64,000 bases of DNA. Source: RYN-230 sp963793825 (GTDB taxonomy: Bacteria; Actinomycetota; Actinomycetes; Streptosporangiales; Streptosporangiaceae). Each line of letters opens with the position of its first letter. Within the stretch, counting starts at the first letter, position 1. A program made the position numbers and the translations under genes. The DNA lies in contig CAWCBE010000009.1 in assembly GCA_963793825.1 (NCBI GenBank), forward strand, positions 186,001 through 250,000, given 5' to 3'. Shown piece after piece: positions 48,761 to 58,197 of this stretch. The notes under the pieces were generated by a model. The model was not told the DNA's origin. It saw only the letters and a program-made list of their open reading frames with translations, and searched no databases.

Positions 48761-50224
48761 TCACTCGCTCTTGTCGCCGACGATCGTCCCGCCGGCGAGG
48801 ATCGCCAGCTCAGCGTGCTCCGGCTCGTCGGCCGCCCGGCGCACTCCGAGAGCCGAGGGGATCAGCAGCCCGGCCAGCGCGGCCAGCACGAGCCCGGCGG
48901 CCATCACCGCGAATCCGATCGTGTAGCCCGATTCCTTCGGCAGCCCCGACGGCTCGAGCTGGGAGGTGACGATGCTGGCCATCACCGCCGCGCCAATGCT
49001 GCCGCCGATCGTGCGGATGTTCGCGTTCATGCCGCTCGCCACGCCGGTCTGCGAGGACGGCACCGCGGCGACCACGAGCGCTGACATGGCCGAGAAGGCG
49101 AGCCCGAACCCGAGGCCCATGATGGCGGTCAACAGGTAGATCTCCCATGCCTGGGCGTGCGCGAAGGCGAGGATCGCCATGGCTACGCTCCCGATCAGGC
49201 ATCCGGCGACCACCAGGACCTTGCCCCCGAGCATGCGGGCCAGCCGGCCGGCGAACATGCCCACCGCGAACATGGTGATCGACGCGGGCAGCAGCATGAG
49301 CCCGGAGCGGGTAATACTGGCGCCGAACCCGTAGCCGGCGGCCGAGGGCGTCTGCACGAACTCGGGCAGGAACGCGAACGTCGCATACATGCCCAGGCCG
49401 ATCAGCAGTGCGACCAGGTTGTTGGTCCACACGGCCCGCCGCCGCATCATCTTCATGTCGATCAGCGGCGTGGCCGCGCGCAGCTCGGCGAGCACCCAGA
49501 CCACCGCCAGGACCACCGCCGCGGCCAGCAGGCCGATCACCCGGGCCGAGCCCCAGCCCCAGTCGGGCGCCTCGCTCAGCGCGACCAGCAGCGCCACCAG
49601 CCACGCGGACAGCAGTACCGCCGGCAGCCAGCTGATCCGCCCGGGGGTGCGCACCGGCGACTCGGGAACGAGCAGGATCGCGCCGACAGCGGCGATGACG
49701 GTGAGGATCATCGGCAGCCAGAACAGCCAGTGGTAGTCCAGCGCATTGACGATCGGGCCGGCCAGGACGATGCCCAGGCCCGCCCCGACCGCGGTGAGTG
49801 ACGCCAGAACGCCTACCGCGCCCGTCACTCTCGCGGCCGGGAACTCATCCCTGATGATCCCGAACGCGACAGGGACCATGCCGCCGCCGACCCCCTGGAT
49901 CACCCGCGCCACGATCATCACGCCGATCGAGGGCGCGACCGCCGCCAGCAGCGACCCCACCGCCAGCGCGATCAGCGTGGCGACGAAGACCCGCTTCTTG
50001 CCCGTCATGTCGCCGATCCGCCCCAGGATCGGCGTCATTATCGACGCCGACAGCAGGTACGCGGTGAGCACCCATGTCGCGGCGGCCTGCGTCGTATGCA
50101 ACTCGTGCTGCACCGTCGTCAGCACCGGAATGACCAGCGACTGCAGCAGCGCGAACGCCCCGACACCGGCGGCCAGCACCGCGAACGTCACCTGATAATG
50201 CGCGCGGCGGCTACCCACGGCCAC
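48761..50224 (-). CDS. MFS drug exporter (DHA2-like, 14 TM)
   Basis: 487 aa with about 14 hydrophobic segments. It begins YQVTFAVLAAGVGAFALLQS and carries the motif C-like GLGIVLAGPIVNALDYHWLF and the motif A-like GRIGDMTGKKRVFV. FWLPMILTVIAAVGAILLVP and the late LVVAAVPSSQTGVASGMNAN follow. Its relatives export drugs by proton antiport. GTG 50224 has GGGAGG upstream. It is paired with a TetR gene downstream, with two palindromes in the promoter. Confidence 0.92.
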   Translation of the reverse strand: MAVGSRRAHYQVTFAVLAAGVGAFALLQSLVIPVLTTVQHELHTTQAAATWVLTAYLLSASIMTPILGRIGDMTGKKRVFVATLIALAVGSLLAAVAPSIGVMIVARVIQGVGGGMVPVAFGIIRDEFPAARVTGAVGVLASLTAVGAGLGIVLAGPIVNALDYHWLFWLPMILTVIAAVGAILLVPESPVRTPGRISWLPAVLLSAWLVALLVALSEAPDWGWGSARVIGLLAAAVVLAVVWVLAELRAATPLIDMKMMRRRAVWTNNLVALLIGLGMYATFAFLPEFVQTPSAAGYGFGASITRSGLMLLPASITMFAVGMFAGRLARMLGGKVLVVAGCLIGSVAMAILAFAHAQAWEIYLLTAIMGLGFGLAFSAMSALVVAAVPSSQTGVASGMNANIRTIGGSIGAAVMASIVTSQLEPSGLPKESGYTIGFAVMAAGLVLAALAGLLIPSALGVRRAADEPEHAELAILAGGTIVGDKSE

Positions 50225-50240
50225 GGAGACCTCCCCGAAA

Positions 50241-50291
50241 CGGAATCTCGCTTCCGGACACGCAGCCTAGCAAGCGGAATCCGGATTCCGC
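50241..50291. promoter_or_regulatory. Paired CGGAA palindromes upstream of the MFS exporter
   Basis: CGGAATCTCGCTTCCG (50241-50256) has 5-bp arms, and GCGGAATCCGGATTCCGC (50274-50291) is a perfect 18-bp palindrome. They share CGGAA/TTCCG half-sites and are 33 bp apart centre to centre, 17-67 bp upstream of the exporter start. This fits two dimers of the TetR protein encoded in the same unit. Confidence 0.75.
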
Positions 50292-50390
50292 CTCGGCCCC
50301 CCGCCGTCGGCTCATCAGCGCCCGCCAGGGCCGCCGGCCTCCCGCCTCAGCCGCGGGTGAGGCGGGAGACCGTCATCCGGTCCTGGCCCG

Positions 50391-52289
50391 CTACCCGTCG
50401 GCGGCGAAGCCCTTCTGCGGCTCTGACGCGATGAGCAGCGACACCGCCTCGATCAGGGCCAGGTGGGTGAATGCCTGCGGGAAATTGCCGAGATGCTGGC
50501 CCGTCGTGGCATCTATTTCCTCGGCGTAGAGCTGCAGCGGGCCGGCGAACGACAACAGCTTTTCGCACAGGGCGTGCGCGCGTTCGGTCTCGCCGATCAT
50601 GGCCAGCGCGGACACCAGCCAGAACGAGCAGATGGTGAACGTTCCCTCTTTGCCCTCGAATCCGGTGTCGGTTCCGTCCACCCGGTAGCGCAGCACCAGG
50701 CCGTCCTCGGTCAGCTCGTCGGCGATGGCCAGCACGGTCGCGCGGACGCGCTTGTCCTCAGGGGGCAGGAATCCCATGATCGGCAGCAGCAGCAGCGAGG
50801 CGTCGAGATCGTCGGTCTCATAGTGCTGCCGGAACACCCCCCGGCCGGACACGCCCTTGTCCAAGATCTCGGCCTTGATCTCGTCGGCGCCGGCCCGCCA
50901 CCGCTGGGCCTGTTCCTCCTCACCGCGTTCCTCGGCGAGATCGGCGCCACGTGAGGCCGCCACCCAGCACATCACCTTGGAGGCGGTGAAGTGCTTAGGG
51001 TCGCCGCGGACTTCCCAGATCCCCTGATCAGGCTCGCGCCAGTGCCGCAGGGCATCGTCCACGAACCCGGAGATGCCTTCCCACACCGGCATCCCTATCT
51101 GCGTGGCGGCCCGGTGGAACTGGACGTCCACCGCATCGATGATCATCCCCCACACGTCGTGCTGCTGCTGGTTCCAGGCACCGTTGCCGACCCGGACCGG
51201 GCGTGCGCCCCGCCACCCGGACAGGTGGTCGATGGTCCGCTCGGTCAGGTCACGTTCGCCGCCGATGCCGTACATGATCTGCAGCTCGAACTTGCTGTTC
51301 AGGTCACCGCCGCTGACCGCGTCGATGACGAAGCCCCAGTACTCGATCGCTTCCCAGGCGAAGCCCAGGCGATACAGCGAGCGGAGCATGAACGCCGAGT
51401 CCCTGATCCAGGTGAACCGGTAATCCCAGTTACGTGCCCCGCCGGGCGTTTCCGGCAGCGATGTCGTGGCGGCCGCCATGATGGCGCCGGTCGGGGCATA
51501 GCTGAGCCCCTTCAGGGTCAGGGCGCTGCGATCCAGGTAGGTCTTCCACGGATGGTCAGGGATCTTGGCCGAGCTCAGCCAGTCGCGCCAGAAATCGACC
51601 GTGCAGTTCAGCGCGGCGAGAGCTTCTTCGGCGCTGCCCGGACCGTTGCCGTCATCCCAGGACAGCGCGACGAACGCGGACTGGCCCTGCGTGAGCGTCG
51701 TGCGGCCGTAACACCGGGCCCCCAGGACGCCGAGCGGGATGCTGCCGGCCAGCTTGAGATGCACATCCCCTTCTCTAGGGCTGACCGTCATGGCGTCGTA
51801 CCCGTCGCCTGTGTAGCTCCAGGTTCCCCCAACAGCCCCGTAATTGAACAGCGGGCCGCAGTTCACGACGGCCTCGACCCGGCCGCTGATGCACGTCGCG
51901 ATCCGGATCAGGGCGCCGACGGCACCGAAATCGGAGGGGGCCCGGTGGTAGTCCGGCCGCCGTCCCTCGTGCCGGACCGGGCCGACGGCCAGGAAGTCAT
52001 GAACGGTCATCCATCCCGTCGGCGTCTGCCAGGTCGTCTCCAGCACCATCGTCCCCGGCACGTACCTGCGGTGCTGGGGCACCTGCGTATTGCCGGGACC
52101 GAACCTGAACGAGCCAGCCGCCCGGTCCAGCAGTGCCGCGAACACGCTCGGGGAGTCCGGGCGGGGCAGGCACAGCCACTCGACCGACCCGTCCGGCGCC
52201 ACCAGGCAGCTCTGCTCGCAGTTGGACAGGAACCCGTAGTCGGCGATCGGCGGAAACATGCTCACCGGTGCTTGATCTTTCGCAGTCAC
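50391..52289 (-). CDS. Glycoside hydrolase family 15 (glucoamylase/trehalase-like)
   Basis: 632 aa from GTG 52289 (GGGGAGG upstream). GH15 proteins of this actinomycete type hydrolyse trehalose or alpha-glucans. Visible: N-terminal beta domain (FPPIADYGFLSNCEQSCLVA; SVEWLCLPRPDSPSVFAALL), then the (alpha/alpha)6 barrel with GARNWDYRFTWIRDSAFMLR, DLNSKFELQIMYGIGGERDL, VWGMIIDAVDVQFHRAATQI and TFTICSFWLVSALAMIGETE. The C-terminal LYAEEIDATTGQHLGNFPQA has the second catalytic Glu. No signal peptide, so cytoplasmic, which favours trehalose. It stands 118 bp downstream of ndh on the same strand. Confidence 0.9.
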   Translation of the reverse strand: MTAKDQAPVSMFPPIADYGFLSNCEQSCLVAPDGSVEWLCLPRPDSPSVFAALLDRAAGSFRFGPGNTQVPQHRRYVPGTMVLETTWQTPTGWMTVHDFLAVGPVRHEGRRPDYHRAPSDFGAVGALIRIATCISGRVEAVVNCGPLFNYGAVGGTWSYTGDGYDAMTVSPREGDVHLKLAGSIPLGVLGARCYGRTTLTQGQSAFVALSWDDGNGPGSAEEALAALNCTVDFWRDWLSSAKIPDHPWKTYLDRSALTLKGLSYAPTGAIMAAATTSLPETPGGARNWDYRFTWIRDSAFMLRSLYRLGFAWEAIEYWGFVIDAVSGGDLNSKFELQIMYGIGGERDLTERTIDHLSGWRGARPVRVGNGAWNQQQHDVWGMIIDAVDVQFHRAATQIGMPVWEGISGFVDDALRHWREPDQGIWEVRGDPKHFTASKVMCWVAASRGADLAEERGEEEQAQRWRAGADEIKAEILDKGVSGRGVFRQHYETDDLDASLLLLPIMGFLPPEDKRVRATVLAIADELTEDGLVLRYRVDGTDTGFEGKEGTFTICSFWLVSALAMIGETERAHALCEKLLSFAGPLQLYAEEIDATTGQHLGNFPQAFTHLALIEAVSLLIASEPQKGFAADG

Positions 52290-52406
52290 TGCTGAACCTC
52301 CCCAACATTGCGGATATTGGCACCTCGGAGTCCAGCATGGGCACGAGGCTGGTGGTGACATCGGGCGGGCTCACCACACGCAGATGAATCATCGCCTGCC
52401 TGCGGC

Positions 52407-53858
52407 TTACCCGGCCGTGGTCCGGGGCTCCCCGCCGGGCGGGCTGCCGCCCGGCCCGGCCGGGGCGGATGGCTCATCAGCCGCCACCGCCGGCGGTACT
52501 GCGGCGGGACGCACCGGGCCAAGGGGATGCGTATAGATGTCTCCCAGCGTCTCGATCTGCTGGGTGGTGAAGGTCCGCTCGCGGCGGATGTCGCGGGTGA
52601 AGGCGAACCACCAGGTGAACAGGGCGCCGACGCGGTTGCGGAAGCCCGTCAGGAACGCGATGTGGATGAACAGCCAGATCACCCAGCCCACGAAGCCGCC
52701 GACCTTGAGCGGCCCGGCTGAGACAACGGCACGGCCGCGGGAGATGTAGGCCGCCGAGCCGAGGTCGTGATAACGGAACGGCTTCTCCTCCACATCGCCC
52801 GAGACCCGGTGCCGGATACGGTGCCCGGCGTAGAGCCCGGACTGCATGGCCACCTCGGCGACCCCCGGGAGCTTGTCCAGGCTCATCATGTCGCCGAGGA
52901 CGGAAATTTCGGGATGATCGGGAATGGTCAGGTTCTTTTCGACCAGGATCCGCCCGGACCTGTCGCGCTTGGCCCCGGTGGCGGCGGCCAGGGCCTCGGC
53001 GACCGGCGGGGCCTCGACGCCGGCGGTCCACAGCACGGTGCCGGCGTCGTAGCGGGTCTCGGTGCCGTCGTGCGCCCGGACCAGGACATAGCCCTCGTCG
53101 ACGTGGGTGACGATGGATCCCATGTGCTGCTCCACGCCCAGCGCGTCCAGCGCCTTGGCCGCCTTCTGCGACAGTTCCGGGCCAAACATGGCCAGCGGCG
53201 CGCTGCCGCCGTCGAACAGCAGTACCCGGGCATCCTCCGGTTCGATGTTCCGGAACTCGGCGCGGAGGGTCTTGGTGGCGACCTCCCGGATCTGCCCGGC
53301 TAGTTCCACGCCGGTCGGGCCCGCGCCGACCAGGACGAAGGTGAGGTAGGTGCGGCGTTCCGCCGGGTCGGGGGCCGTGTCCGCCATCTCGAAAGCGCCG
53401 TAGACCCGGCGCCGGATCGCGAGCGCATCGGAGACCGTCTTCATGCCCGGCGCCCAGCGGGCGAACTCGGGATGGCCGAAATAGGACTGCCGGACCCCGG
53501 CCGCGACGATGAGGTCGTCATAACCGAACTCGATGCGGTCGCCGCCGACCCGCCGGGCCAGGACACGCCGGCCGGCGACATCAAAATCGAACACCTCGGC
53601 CATGACGCAGTCGACATTCTTGTGCTTCTTGAGCAGGTCACGCAGCGGCGCGGCGATCTTGCCCTCGGACATGATGCCGGTCGCGCACTGGTAGAGCAGC
53701 GGCTGGAATACGTGGTGCTGGGCACGGTCGATGAGCGTCACTGAGGCGCTTTTCCTCAGCGCGCGGACCGCGAACAGGCCGGCGAAGCCGCCGCCCACGA
53801 TCACCACGCGGCGTTGCCCTGGCTGGCCTGTCATCGGGTGCTCCGGTCCATCCCTCAT
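52407..53858 (-). CDS. ndh: Type II NADH dehydrogenase (NDH-2)
   Basis: 483 aa. A two-dinucleotide flavoprotein that oxidises NADH and reduces membrane quinone without pumping protons. FAD motif RRVVIVGGGFAGLFAVRALR, then ALRKSASVTLIDRAQHHVFQ, PLLYQCATGIMSEGKIAAPL, VLVGAGPTGVELAGQIREVA (NADH motif) and LTIPDHPEISVLGDMM. A membrane anchor segment lies in KVGGFVGWVIWLFIHIAFLT. Its ATG overlaps the stop of the upstream G6PDH-like gene (53855-53858), so it is coupled to it. It sits with cydAB in a respiratory block. Confidence 0.92.
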   Translation of the reverse strand: MRDGPEHPMTGQPGQRRVVIVGGGFAGLFAVRALRKSASVTLIDRAQHHVFQPLLYQCATGIMSEGKIAAPLRDLLKKHKNVDCVMAEVFDFDVAGRRVLARRVGGDRIEFGYDDLIVAAGVRQSYFGHPEFARWAPGMKTVSDALAIRRRVYGAFEMADTAPDPAERRTYLTFVLVGAGPTGVELAGQIREVATKTLRAEFRNIEPEDARVLLFDGGSAPLAMFGPELSQKAAKALDALGVEQHMGSIVTHVDEGYVLVRAHDGTETRYDAGTVLWTAGVEAPPVAEALAAATGAKRDRSGRILVEKNLTIPDHPEISVLGDMMSLDKLPGVAEVAMQSGLYAGHRIRHRVSGDVEEKPFRYHDLGSAAYISRGRAVVSAGPLKVGGFVGWVIWLFIHIAFLTGFRNRVGALFTWWFAFTRDIRRERTFTTQQIETLGDIYTHPLGPVRPAAVPPAVAADEPSAPAGPGGSPPGGEPRTTAG

Positions 53859-55231
53859 CCTGCCGGATCGTGCCAGGTGTCCCGGCTGGGCAGCAGCCGG
53901 TCGGCTTCCTCCGGGCCCCAGCTGCCCCGGGCGTAGGGGTGCACGGGCGTGACGTCACCCAGCACCGGGTCAACGACCTCCCACGCGGCCTCCACGGTGT
54001 CCTGGCGGGCGAACAGCCAGCGGTCCCCGTCCAGGGCCGCGCCGATGAGCCGGTCATAGGGCCGCATGTCCGAGCCTGGCTGCCCCGCGAAAGTCAGGTC
54101 CTCCAGCAGCGGCTCCATGCCGCCGCCCGGCTTCTTGCCCGCCAGCGTGAGGCCCACCGCGGTCTCCGGCCAGACCCGGAATCGCAGCGAATCGCGGACG
54201 GCAAACGGATCGATACCGAATACGTCATGGGGGGGCCGCTTGAAGCGGATGTGCACCTCGGTGGCGGTGACCGGCATGCATTTGGCCGCCCGGATCAGGA
54301 TCGGGACGTCCTGCCAGCGCCAGGTGTCAGCGGCGAGCCGGACCGCGACATAGGTCTCCGTCGTCGACTTCGGGGCGACACCCTCGACGTTGAGGTAACC
54401 CTCGTACTGCCCCTTTACCGTGTCCTCCGGGGTCAGCGGGCGCAGCGCGGAAATCACCCGCGACTTGGCGTCCCGCCAGTCGGCCAGGGCCGGCCGGTCC
54501 GGCGGTTCGGCCAGCACGGTGGCCAGCACCTGGAGCATGTGGTTCTGGACCACGTCCCGGATAGCACCCGTCCGGTCGTAGAACCGGCCCCGGTCGGCGA
54601 CGTCGAAGGCTTCGGCCATCGTGATCTGGATGCTCTCCACGTAGGTCCGGTTGAGCAGCGGCTCGATCACCGAGTTGGCGAACCGGACGAAGAGCACGTT
54701 CTCCACGGGATCAAAGGCCAGCCAGTCATCGACCCGGAAGATCGCCTCTTCCGGGAAGTACTGGTGCATGGTGTCGTTGAGCTGCCGCGAGCTGGCCAGG
54801 TCGGTGCCGAACGGCTTCTCCACCATCACCCGCGCGCCGGCGGCCCGGCCGGCCGTGGCAATTCCCTTCGCGATGCGGCCGAACAGCGGGGGCGGCACCT
54901 CCAGGTAGAACAAGACCTTGGTGCCAGCGCCAATCTCGTCCGACATGGCCTTATACGTGGCATCGTCGTCGAGATCCCCGTTGACGTACCGCAGCAGCCC
55001 GAGCATCTTCCGTGCGTCGGCGCTGTCCGGGTCCATGTGGTTGAGCCGCAGCGAGGCGGCCGCGTAGTCGCGGAACTGGGCCAGCCCCCACCCGCTCTTG
55101 GCCACCCCGATAACCGGCACGTCGAGCACCCCGCGGGCGACCAGCCCCACCAGTGCCGGGAAAGTCTCGATCTTGGCCAGGTCACCCGTAGCTCCGAAGA
55201 TCACGAGTGCGTCAACTTGGTTTGCCGTCAT
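53855..55231 (-). CDS. Glucose-6-phosphate dehydrogenase-like protein, catalytic His missing
   Basis: 458 aa from ATG 55231 (GGGAG site). NADP-binding GATGDLAK at 13-20, GVAKSGWGLAQFRDYAAASL, KVLFYLEVPPPLFGRIAKGI, VMVEKPFGTDLASSRQLNDT, then DVVQNHMLQVLATVLAEPPD and the C-terminal domain with PYDRLIGAALDGDRWLFARQ and YARGSWGPEEADRLL. The substrate motif R-I-D-H-Y-L-G-K of normal G6PDH is here RVDDWLAF (166-173): the catalytic His is Asp169 and the Lys is Phe173. The rest is well kept. It may act on another sugar phosphate or be non-catalytic; its ATGA link to ndh is unusual. The symbol zwf is withheld for this reason. Confidence 0.8.
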   Translation of the reverse strand: MTANQVDALVIFGATGDLAKIETFPALVGLVARGVLDVPVIGVAKSGWGLAQFRDYAAASLRLNHMDPDSADARKMLGLLRYVNGDLDDDATYKAMSDEIGAGTKVLFYLEVPPPLFGRIAKGIATAGRAAGARVMVEKPFGTDLASSRQLNDTMHQYFPEEAIFRVDDWLAFDPVENVLFVRFANSVIEPLLNRTYVESIQITMAEAFDVADRGRFYDRTGAIRDVVQNHMLQVLATVLAEPPDRPALADWRDAKSRVISALRPLTPEDTVKGQYEGYLNVEGVAPKSTTETYVAVRLAADTWRWQDVPILIRAAKCMPVTATEVHIRFKRPPHDVFGIDPFAVRDSLRFRVWPETAVGLTLAGKKPGGGMEPLLEDLTFAGQPGSDMRPYDRLIGAALDGDRWLFARQDTVEAAWEVVDPVLGDVTPVHPYARGSWGPEEADRLLPSRDTWHDPAG

Positions 55232-55323
55232 TCCCGCTCCCCTGCCTGTCGCCCGCCATCCATTTACCAACGCGGCTGTTCTCCGCCGCCCCACCCGCCC
55301 TGGGTGACCTGGAGCCAGTTCCC

Positions 55324-56394
55324 CTATCCGGCCGGCGGGGCGTGGCCATCGGGGGCAGCCGCGGGCGGGGCCAGCGGCGGCGTGCCCGGTTGAGCTGAGC
55401 GCTGGAATCCCCGCCTGCTGACGCGCCGCCGGAACACGTAGTAGGTCCAGGTCTGATAAGCGAGCACGACCGGGAGCAAGATGATGGCGACGACCGTCAT
55501 CACCTTGAGCGAGTAGGCCCCGGACGCCGTGTTGTGCACGGTCAGGTTGTATTTCGCGTTAGTGCTGGAGACCATCACGTTGGGGTACAGCCCGGTGAAG
55601 ATCGACACGACGCAGGCCGCCATGGTGACCGTGGTCGCGGCGAAGGCGAAGCCTTCCCGGTGCTCGTAGACCAGCCAGACGGCGGCAATGACGGCGAGCA
55701 CGGCGAGCAGCTCGGGCGGGTTGAGGAGGAAGGTGGTCTGGGCGGTCACGTGCGTCCAGATCGTGAAGGCCACGACCGCGGCGCCCGTCACCGGGGCCGC
55801 CAGCCGGGCCACCCGCCAGGCCCGCTCGCGCATGTCATCGGTGGTCTTCAGGCACAGGAACGTCGCCCCGGACAGCAGGCAGAGCAGCACGAACGTGACC
55901 CCGGTGAACAGCCCGTACGGCTGCAGCAGGTCCCAGAATGACCCGGTGTATTCCTGGCTGGAGTTGATGGGCAGCCCGTGCAGCAGGTCCCCGAGCGCCA
56001 CCCCGATCAGCAGCGGGGCCAGCAGGCTGCCCGCGGTCAGCAGCCCGTCCCAGGTGCGGCGCCAGCGGATGGCGTCACGCTTGCCGCGGTACTCGAAAGA
56101 CACGCCGCGCACGATCAGGGCCACCAGCAGCAGCACCAGCGCCAGGTAGAAGCCGGAGAACATCGTCGCGTACCAGCCGGGGAACGCGGCGAACATGGCC
56201 GCCCCGGCCACGATCAGCCAGACCTCGTTGCCGTCCCACAGCGGGCCGATGGTGTTGATGGCCGCCCGGCGGCCGGCCTCGTCCCGGCCGACCGCGCCGT
56301 GCAGCATGCCGACGCCGAAGTCGAAGCCCTCCAGGGCGAAGAAACCGGTCCACAAAATCGTGATGACGATGAACCAGAACGGCACGAGTTTCAT
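55324..56394 (-). CDS. cydB: Cytochrome bd quinol oxidase subunit II
   Basis: About 356 aa from ATG 56394. Nine hydrophobic segments, starting with KLVPFWFIVITILWTGFFAL. It has the conserved EGFDFGVGML motif, WDGNEVWLIVAGAAMFAAFP, FPGWYATMFSGFYLALVLLL and the GVSFEYRGKRD loop. The end has a Pro/Ala-rich tail. Together with cydA it makes the oxygen reductase that takes electrons from quinol at low O2. It follows cydA by 7 bp in the same direction. Confidence 0.94.
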   Translation of the reverse strand: MKLVPFWFIVITILWTGFFALEGFDFGVGMLHGAVGRDEAGRRAAINTIGPLWDGNEVWLIVAGAAMFAAFPGWYATMFSGFYLALVLLLVALIVRGVSFEYRGKRDAIRWRRTWDGLLTAGSLLAPLLIGVALGDLLHGLPINSSQEYTGSFWDLLQPYGLFTGVTFVLLCLLSGATFLCLKTTDDMRERAWRVARLAAPVTGAAVVAFTIWTHVTAQTTFLLNPPELLAVLAVIAAVWLVYEHREGFAFAATTVTMAACVVSIFTGLYPNVMVSSTNAKYNLTVHNTASGAYSLKVMTVVAIILLPVVLAYQTWTYYVFRRRVSRRGFQRSAQPGTPPLAPPAAAPDGHAPPAG

Positions 56395-56401
56395 CGGGAC
56401 C

Positions 56402-57787
56402 TCAATACTGGACGGCCGGGACCGGCGCGTCCACATCGGCATCGGCGCGCGCGGGCGGGAGCTGCTGGCGCGAGTACTTCAGCATCAGCATCAGGTTGAC
56501 CGTCGCGAGCACGCCGTATAGCACAACGAAAATCACCAGGCTGATCACGATGGACGTGACGCTGACCGACGACGAGATCCCGTTTTTCGTCAGCATGATG
56601 CCTTGCACGATCCACGGCTGCCGGCCGCTCTCGGTCAGCAGCCAGCCCGCGGTGTTCATCAGGAACGGCAGCACGGCGGCCCAGATGGCCACCCACAGGA
56701 ACCGGCGGGAGGTCTCGAGTTTCTGGCGCCGGAGCAGCCACAGCCCGCACAGCCCGAGCAGGAGGACCAGCACTCCGGTGTAGGCCATCACGCGCATCGC
56801 CCAGTACTGGATGAAGACGTTCGGCACGTAGTAACCCGGCCCGTACGACTTGGTGTACTGGGACTGCAGCGGATCCAGCCCGATCACCTTGCCGTTCCAG
56901 TGGTTGGTGGCCAGCAGGGACAGCAGGTGCGGGATAGCGATGATCTCGGTCGGGGTCTGGTCGTTGTTGCCGCCGCCGATCTGGAACAGCGAGAACGAGC
57001 ACGGCTGGCAGGTCGTCCACTGCGCCTCGGCCGCCGCGATCTTCATCGGCTGGTACTTGGCCTCGATCACGCCGAGCTCATCACCGACCAGCATGGTGAA
57101 CAGGATGGCCGGGACCAGGACGATGAGCGCGAGCCGCGCCGACCGGTTAAACACCTCACGGTCCCCGCCGTGCCGCAGCTGCCACGCGGAGACCGCCAGC
57201 ATCACCGCAGCGCCGGTGACCAGCGAGGCCAGCAGGACCTTCGAATATCCCCACACGAACACCTGGTTGGTGAACACCGCCCAGATGTCGTTCAGCTGCG
57301 GCTTGCCATTGACCATCGTGTAGCCGACGGGATGCTGCATCCACGAGTTGGCCGCCATGATGAACGCCGCGGACAGCACGGTGCCCAGGGAGACCGCCCA
57401 GATCGTCAGCAGGTGCAGCCGCCGCGACAGCTTGTCCCAGCCGAACAGCCACAGCCCGAGGAACGTCGACTCCAGGAAGAACGCCGCCAGGCCCTCCATC
57501 GCCAGCGGGGCACCGAAGATGTTGCCGACCAGCCGCGAATAGGCCGACCAGTTCATCCCGAACTGGAACTCCTGCACCAGTCCGGTCACCACGCCGATCG
57601 CGACGTTGATGACCAGCAGCGTGCCAAAGAACCTGGTCAGCCGCAGATATTCATCACGCTTGCTCCGGTACCAGGCGGTCTGCAGCAACGCGGTCAGGAA
57701 TGCCAGCCCAATCGTGACGGGGACGAAGAAGAAATGATTGATCGTCACAAACGCGAACTGCCACCGCGCCAGATCGACGTTCGCCAT
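56402..57787 (-). CDS. cydA: Cytochrome bd quinol oxidase subunit I
   Basis: 461 aa. VDLARWQFAFVTINHFFFVP holds the His near residue 18 that binds heme b595/d. GLVQEFQFGMNWSAYSRLVG carries the heme-d pocket. NSWMQHPVGYTM and GRQPWIVQGIMLTKNGIS are further conserved elements. The Q-loop between about residues 250 and 310 is short, as in Gram-positive bacteria (WTTCQPCSFSLFQIGGGNND). Membrane protein with about nine helices. Upstream gene of the cydAB pair; the promoter lies in the 410-bp gap to the GMC gene. Confidence 0.94.
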   Translation of the reverse strand: MANVDLARWQFAFVTINHFFFVPVTIGLAFLTALLQTAWYRSKRDEYLRLTRFFGTLLVINVAIGVVTGLVQEFQFGMNWSAYSRLVGNIFGAPLAMEGLAAFFLESTFLGLWLFGWDKLSRRLHLLTIWAVSLGTVLSAAFIMAANSWMQHPVGYTMVNGKPQLNDIWAVFTNQVFVWGYSKVLLASLVTGAAVMLAVSAWQLRHGGDREVFNRSARLALIVLVPAILFTMLVGDELGVIEAKYQPMKIAAAEAQWTTCQPCSFSLFQIGGGNNDQTPTEIIAIPHLLSLLATNHWNGKVIGLDPLQSQYTKSYGPGYYVPNVFIQYWAMRVMAYTGVLVLLLGLCGLWLLRRQKLETSRRFLWVAIWAAVLPFLMNTAGWLLTESGRQPWIVQGIMLTKNGISSSVSVTSIVISLVIFVVLYGVLATVNLMLMLKYSRQQLPPARADADVDAPVPAVQY

Positions 57788-58197
57788 CTACTCCCCCGGT
57801 CAGGAAATGCTTGCGGAGGACCCCGGGCACGCCCAAAACAGCCGCGAGGAGCCACGGGACAGGCGCGCCCTTAACTCAGGATCCGTTCTGCCAAGCGATA
57901 GCACCTGCCGCTGCGACCGCCTGGTAATCCCTGATCGTTACTCTGGGCGGGGCAGAACTCCCGTGCATCACCCGCCGGGGGTGAATGCCCTGGGCGGCAG
58001 CCCGGCCGCTGCCCGTGGAGTGAGCGGCCGCCCGCGCGCTCTCCCCGGCCGGCCAATTCATGCTGCGTCTTCTGCCGCTTCACCCTTAGTTCATAACCAG
58101 GGTCACGCTGGGCCGGGCCAGCGGCTCATGCGTGCCCGCCCCGTACTCACCCACAGGGTGTGATGCGGCTCACGACGCGCGCCACGATGGTGACGGT
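57788..58197. promoter_or_regulatory. Divergent region between cydA and the GMC gene
   Basis: 410 bp without a credible gene. TCACCC (57968-57973) and GGGTGA (57979-57984) form a 6-bp inverted repeat with a 5-bp spacer, a candidate binding site. The promoters of cydAB and of the GMC gene must lie here. Short frames on the minus strand lack coding character. Confidence 0.4.
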
